Source: Niallia taxi
GTDB lineage: Bacteria; Bacillota; Bacilli; Bacillales; Cytobacillaceae
Length of the DNA: 64,000 nucleotides
Direction: 5' to 3'
NCBI RefSeq assembly: GCF_004005475.1
Contig: NZ_RZTZ01000003.1
Location: 1-64,000 of the forward strand
Shown: positions 60,484 to 64,000 of the stretch, in pieces
Position numbering within the stretch: the first letter of the stretch is position 1
How the letters are laid out: each line of letters begins with the position of its first letter
Translations under genes and position numbers: made by a program
Notes under the pieces: generated by a model
The model's database searches: none
Told to the model about the DNA's origin: nothing
What the model saw: the letters and a program-made list of their open reading frames with translations, nothing else

Positions 60484-61488
60484 TCAATAAAGCCAGCTTA
60501 ATGTGGGGATTTTTGTCTTTTTCACAGGTGCTTCCACCATTTCATAGAAGACTCGCAGAAATTCCTCCGCATCCTTTGATTGGTTCAAATACTTCTTGAG
60601 TTGATCCTCTAAGAAATGCCTTTCTGCCTCGCTGGAACTGGAGTAATAATTTTCCACGCATTCCACGAAATGAAGGGGAAACAGCAGCCTTGCATAAATG
60701 AGCCTCCAGGAAAAGGAGCTCAATGGTGTAACACTTTGATAATCAGTAAAAAAACTCCTGACATCGCGGTGGTATGTCTTTATATTGATAAAATACCGTT
60801 CTCTTGTCCATTCTGCTAAATCCCTGCCACAATGGTCGAACACCCAATCAAACGGATTCTTCACATAGTATTCGCCATTCCATGTGGACTTCATAAATCG
60901 ATTATGACAAACTGTCCCACTGTCTATCGGAGAGGTTTCGTCATCAAGCTCTGTATCAACAAGATATTGAATTGCATTTTCAGCAATCCCCATGTAGTAA
61001 GGAAATGCTTCAAGAAAAAGCTTATCGAATTCACTTTCGGGCTCCTGATACATCTTTGTGTTCCAATACGTCTCCATTTGATCGATTCGCTGCTCCCACA
61101 TCCCTTTCCACTGTCCCATTCTGGAAATCTTCTGGACTCCAAACTGGACAGACCTGCCTCGATAATGAAATTTCCCAAGCTTTCTGCCCAATTGCTTTGA
61201 CTGCAATGGCTGGAGGTGTTCATTCAGCAAAACACAGTATGCCTGCCCATCCACTTCCTCCCTTATATTCCCTTCCTTTGATTCTAAAAATGTGCTTACA
61301 CGATGATCTCCTAAGCTTGTCATATGGTGCACAAGCTCCTGCAGCTCTTGAATTTCTTCTTCCTCTTTATTATCCACTGGTATTAAAGTGTATAAATTAT
61401 CATCCTTTCTGCATGCTTCATAATGTCCAAACCGCAATTCGTCTGTTACCTCTACACCATAATGGCTGTATAAGATTTTCCGAATCAT
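60484..61488 (-). CDS. yutH: spore coat-associated protein YutH
   Basis: 334 residues. The CotS-related spore coat family has a kinase-like (APH/choline kinase) fold: GKLGKFHYRGRSV, CHNRFMKSTW (catalytic-loop-like) and NPFDWVFDHCGRDLAEWTRE (Asp of the metal-binding region). YutH is a coat-associated protein in B. subtilis; kinase activity is not established. AGGAGGGATAGA precedes the ATG. Upstream of the threonine operon, as in B. subtilis. Confidence 0.93.
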   Translation of the reverse strand: MIRKILYSHYGVEVTDELRFGHYEACRKDDNLYTLIPVDNKEEEEIQELQELVHHMTSLGDHRVSTFLESKEGNIREEVDGQAYCVLLNEHLQPLQSKQLGRKLGKFHYRGRSVQFGVQKISRMGQWKGMWEQRIDQMETYWNTKMYQEPESEFDKLFLEAFPYYMGIAENAIQYLVDTELDDETSPIDSGTVCHNRFMKSTWNGEYYVKNPFDWVFDHCGRDLAEWTRERYFINIKTYHRDVRSFFTDYQSVTPLSSFSWRLIYARLLFPLHFVECVENYYSSSSEAERHFLEDQLKKYLNQSKDAEEFLRVFYEMVEAPVKKTKIPTLSWLY

Positions 61489-61760
61489 TCTATCCCTCCT
61501 CCGGGTAAATGCCCCATCAACAATGAGCCTATATGAAAATATATGTCAGTAGCTGACAATCTTGTATTTTTATTTAACAAAGACCATCCTTTAAAAAAAT
61601 TTTCATGTTAAAATCACACATACCTTTATAGAAGTCCTACATATACTAAAGGATATACAGCAATTATCACAGCCTGCCTAAAATTAGCGTAAGCCACTAC
61701 TGGCATGATAAAAACCACACTGTGTATACATAGTGAATACGAGAAAGAAAAGGTGATAAT

Positions 61761-62246
61761 ATGTCAGATACTACAGAAAAAACAGCTAGAAAATGGCTAC
61801 ATGAACGTGGAGTGACAATAGAAGATATTGCAGAACTGGTCTACTTATTGCAGGAAAAGTACCATGAGGATTTAGAAATGTCAGAGTGTATTCATAATGT
61901 GGAGCGAGTATTGTCAAAAAGAGAGGTTCAAAATGCTCTGCTAACAGGGATTCAGCTAGATGTGCTTGCAGAAAAGAAAATGCTCGAAGCACCACTTCAA
62001 GGCATTATTGAAAGTGATGAAAGTCTGTATGGCGTTGATGAAGTCCTTAGCTTTTCCATTGTGAATGTTTATGGCTCCATTGGCTTTACTAATTATGGAT
62101 ATGTAGACAAATTAAAACCAGGTATTCTAAAAAAGCTTAATGATAAATCATCAGGTAGCTGCCATACATTTTTAGATGATATTGTTGGTGCAATTGCTGC
62201 TGCGGCATCAAGCAGACTGGCACATAGTGTCAGAGGTGAAAAATAA
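61761..62246 (+). CDS. yutG: phosphatidylglycerophosphatase A-like protein (YutG)
   Basis: 161 residues of the PgpA family. ARKWLHERGVTIEDIAELVY at the start is family-specific; IQLDVLAEKKMLEAPL, DESLYGVDEVLSFSIVN and FLDDIVGAIAAAASSRL (conserved Asp residues) follow. Firmicute YutG is annotated as a phosphatidylglycerophosphatase A-related protein but lacks the membrane helices of E. coli PgpA. AAAAGGTGATAAT precedes the ATG. Confidence 0.92.
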   Translation: MSDTTEKTARKWLHERGVTIEDIAELVYLLQEKYHEDLEMSECIHNVERVLSKREVQNALLTGIQLDVLAEKKMLEAPLQGIIESDESLYGVDEVLSFSIVNVYGSIGFTNYGYVDKLKPGILKKLNDKSSGSCHTFLDDIVGAIAAAASSRLAHSVRGEK

Positions 62247-62251
62247 ACGAA

Positions 62252-62299
62252 ACACAAAAGGAAGAGATGCAATGCAGGCATCTCTTCCTTTTGTGTTTT
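62252..62299. terminator. long bidirectional terminator
   Basis: ACACAAAAGGAAGAGATGC pairs perfectly with GCATCTCTTCCTTTTGTGT around AATGCAG, then TTTT; shared by yutG and yutF. Confidence 0.95.
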
Positions 62300-62300
62300 T

Positions 62301-63068
62301 CTATTCCCACTCTGACAGACTATTAACAGAATATGTCGGTTTATTCTCGTATGTCGCTAAATGCTCTAAAGTTGTTACACCAGAGTGAACTAGCAATGTA
62401 TCCATACCCGCATTTAACCCAGCCATTATATCTGTATGATAATTATCGCCTACCATAATGGCATCTTCTTTTCCTATTCCAAGCAGCTTCAATGCCTGCT
62501 CCACAATAATTGCTTCCGGTTTCCCCATATTAAGAGGCGTAGTCTGGGTAGATACAGTAATAACAGAAGTAAGTGCCCCATTCCCTGGAAGTAGACCTCT
62601 TTCGGTCGGCAATGCTGTATCACCATTTGTAATAATGTATTTTGCTCCTGAACGGACTGCTAGACATGCCTGTGCCAGCTTTTCATAAGTGATTTGCTGG
62701 TCCATGCCTGCAACTACAAAATCAGCACCCTCACTATCAGTAATTATATGTATACCTTTTTCATGAAGAGCATAACGCAAGCCCTCTTCCCCAATCATAT
62801 AAACACTTGCATCTTTGTTTTGTTCATAAATATAACCAGCCGCCGCCATAGCAGAGGTGAATACTTCTTCTTTTTTTGCAGGGATACCAAAATCCCGCAG
62901 CTTTTGAGCAACCTGCTCTGGTGTTTTTGTTGAATTATTCGTTACATATAAATATGGGATCTCAAGCTTGATTAAGCGTTTGACAAAAGCAGCAGCCTCT
63001 TCAATGACCTCTGTGCCTTTATACATCGTTCCATCAAGATCAATTAAGTAACCTTTATAGTTTTTCAT
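62301..63068 (-). CDS. yutF: HAD-superfamily phosphatase (YutF, NagD-like)
   Basis: 255 residues, HAD IIA family. Motif I is YLIDLDGTMYKG, then YVTNNSTKTPEQVA (motif II), and MVGDNYHTDIMAGLNAGMDT (motif III/IV). B. subtilis YutF is an acid-sugar-phosphatase/NagD-like enzyme with unknown in vivo substrate. The start is ATG 63068 after AAAGGA; a TTG is one codon upstream. It follows yutE by 30 bases. Confidence 0.93.
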   Translation of the reverse strand: MKNYKGYLIDLDGTMYKGTEVIEEAAAFVKRLIKLEIPYLYVTNNSTKTPEQVAQKLRDFGIPAKKEEVFTSAMAAAGYIYEQNKDASVYMIGEEGLRYALHEKGIHIITDSEGADFVVAGMDQQITYEKLAQACLAVRSGAKYIITNGDTALPTERGLLPGNGALTSVITVSTQTTPLNMGKPEAIIVEQALKLLGIGKEDAIMVGDNYHTDIMAGLNAGMDTLLVHSGVTTLEHLATYENKPTYSVNSLSEWE

Positions 63069-63098
63069 CAAATAAAGTCCTTTCTAGCATATGCGGCT

Positions 63099-63536
63099 TT
63101 AATTTTTGAAGGCAGTGACAGGGCCAAGCTCATCAATTAAGTATTTTTTCACAGATGTGGAAAATGATTCAACAGCAGGAAGCTCTTTTGCTACAGCCTC
63201 CCTCAACCAATCATGGTGAATGCTCGTATAATCATGCACAAGTGTTTTCCTTAAAACAAGCAGCTCTTTTATCGAACTCGCATCTGTAGGAATAAGCACC
63301 CGTTCATCTGTAAGTATATCCATAATATCCTCATAGCTACCCGGATCTCTCATAATGAATCCATCAATCATACTGTTACCAACATCAAGCATTGCTTCAA
63401 TCATCATATGTGCAAGTCTTTCCAGTCCCAGTTTTTCCAGTGGACTATCAAAAGCTTCCGTCTCTTTAAAAAGCTGAACTAATTGCTGCAGATATTCCAA
63501 TTGCTGCCCGATCTTATCACGATCCACAAAATACAT
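63099..63536 (-). CDS. yutE: DUF86 family HepT-like protein (YutE)
   Basis: 145 residues, all-helical. The HepT RNase-toxin motif R-x4-H-x-Y is present as RKTLVHDY (about 110-117). In other bacteria HepT is a ribonuclease toxin neutralised by an MntA nucleotidyltransferase antitoxin, but no MntA gene is adjacent here, as in B. subtilis where yutE is chromosomal and solitary. GAGGAGGCATTCAA precedes the ATG. Confidence 0.9.
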   Translation of the reverse strand: MYFVDRDKIGQQLEYLQQLVQLFKETEAFDSPLEKLGLERLAHMMIEAMLDVGNSMIDGFIMRDPGSYEDIMDILTDERVLIPTDASSIKELLVLRKTLVHDYTSIHHDWLREAVAKELPAVESFSTSVKKYLIDELGPVTAFKN

Positions 63537-63580
63537 TTGAATGCCTCCTCATTAGTTCCTTTGTATATGCATGTACAACT

Positions 63581-64000
63581 TTAAGCAAGTGTTTGCAGGT
63601 TATTACTTAAGCTTGTCGGCCGTGCATAAAAATATCCTTGTGCTAAATCCACCTTGTTTCTTGATAAGACAAGTGCCTCTTCCGCACTTTCAATCCCCTC
63701 TGCCACCACTACAGATCCTACCTCTTTTGCGATGAGCAGCAAGCCTTTAAGCATGGACTCCTTTACAGAGTTCTTATCAATATTCTGAATAACAGAACGG
63801 TCTATTTTAATAATATCAGGCATAATTTCACTGATGGAGTTTAAGCTTGCATACCCTGCACCTGTATCATCCACTGCCACTCGAAATCCTATTTGACGCA
63901 AAAGCTTCAAGTTAGAAATAAAGTATACCAGCCCTTCAATTGAATCTCGTTCTGTCACTTCAATTGTGATTCTGCTTGGGGAGATGCCTTTATATTTGTT
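63581..64000 (-). CDS. EAL-domain cyclic-di-GMP phosphodiesterase (5'-truncated by the window)
   Basis: C-terminal 139 residues of an EAL protein; the gene runs off the window at 64000. Conserved catalytic elements seen: ITIEVTE (Glu of the ELTE-type motif), AVDDTGAGYASL (metal-binding Asp pair, DDxG), KIDRSVIQ (Lys-Asp), VVAEGIES (Glu of loop 6) and QGYFYARP near the end. The active site is therefore intact and the enzyme should hydrolyse cyclic-di-GMP. N-terminal domains are outside the window. It converges with no gene; yutE begins 44 bases downstream. Confidence 0.9.
   Translation of the reverse strand, partial: NKYKGISPSRITIEVTERDSIEGLVYFISNLKLLRQIGFRVAVDDTGAGYASLNSISEIMPDIIKIDRSVIQNIDKNSVKESMLKGLLLIAKEVGSVVVAEGIESAEEALVLSRNKVDLAQGYFYARPTSLSNNLQTLA

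Overview
The window looks like a chromosomal segment of a low-GC, spore-forming Bacillaceae (Bacillus sensu lato; a Niallia-like relative is my guess, not shown). The grounds are the 5' end of a Bacillus-type 16S rRNA at the left edge, many TTG/GTG starts behind strong AGGAGG sites, sporulation genes (tlp, kapB/kapD, yutH) and gene order on the right half that follows the Bacillus subtilis yug-kap-pbpD-yui-yut region.

Left half (about 1-31 kb, accessory). A minus-strand rRNA operon start with tandem promoters; an MgtC/SapB protein; tRNA-Ala(GGC); a two-gene carboxynorspermidine polyamine operon; an SDR/ChaB pair; tlp and small proteins; a PAS histidine kinase; a second SDR behind a SigB-like promoter; a nitroreductase; a two-component system beside a three-gene GtrB-GtrA-ArnT-like cell-envelope glycosylation operon; gsiB with a clear SigB promoter; a quinone-response operon (flavin reductase, MhqD-like esterase, pirin, small protein) behind an MhqR-type operator; a cupin/HD-GYP protein; a 36-residue membrane protein with a cre site in its promoter; adenine deaminase; and a split chromate transporter with its Lrp-type regulator.

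The most interesting locus is 26.5-31.4 kb. A four-gene minus-strand operon encodes stand-alone GTP cyclohydrolase II, RibD, a group A FAD monooxygenase and a HAD nucleotidase. It has no riboflavin synthase, lumazine synthase, DHBP synthase or FMN riboswitch. Its upstream region holds two well-spaced promoters: one overlaps a perfect 7-1-7 Fur box, the other abuts a palindrome beside a divergent TetR gene. I infer an iron-limitation-induced side branch of early flavin biosynthesis (5-amino-6-ribitylaminouracil or an oxidised derivative); the product is unknown.

Right half (about 31-64 kb, mostly core). yugO, a DUF326 Cys-rich protein, pgi, yugJ, yuzA, yugI, alaT/alaR, yugE, mntH with a probable MntR operator, sodC, kapB/kapD, pbpD, yufK, a PHA operon (SDR-phaR-phaC), pepA, yuiD, yuiC, yumC, yutM, yuzB, yutJ, yuzD, yutI, hom-thrC-thrB, yutH, yutG, yutF, yutE and a truncated EAL-domain gene at the right edge. 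Most convergent gene ends are separated by strong, often bidirectional, terminators. Nothing in the window looks like an insertion sequence, prophage or CRISPR array.
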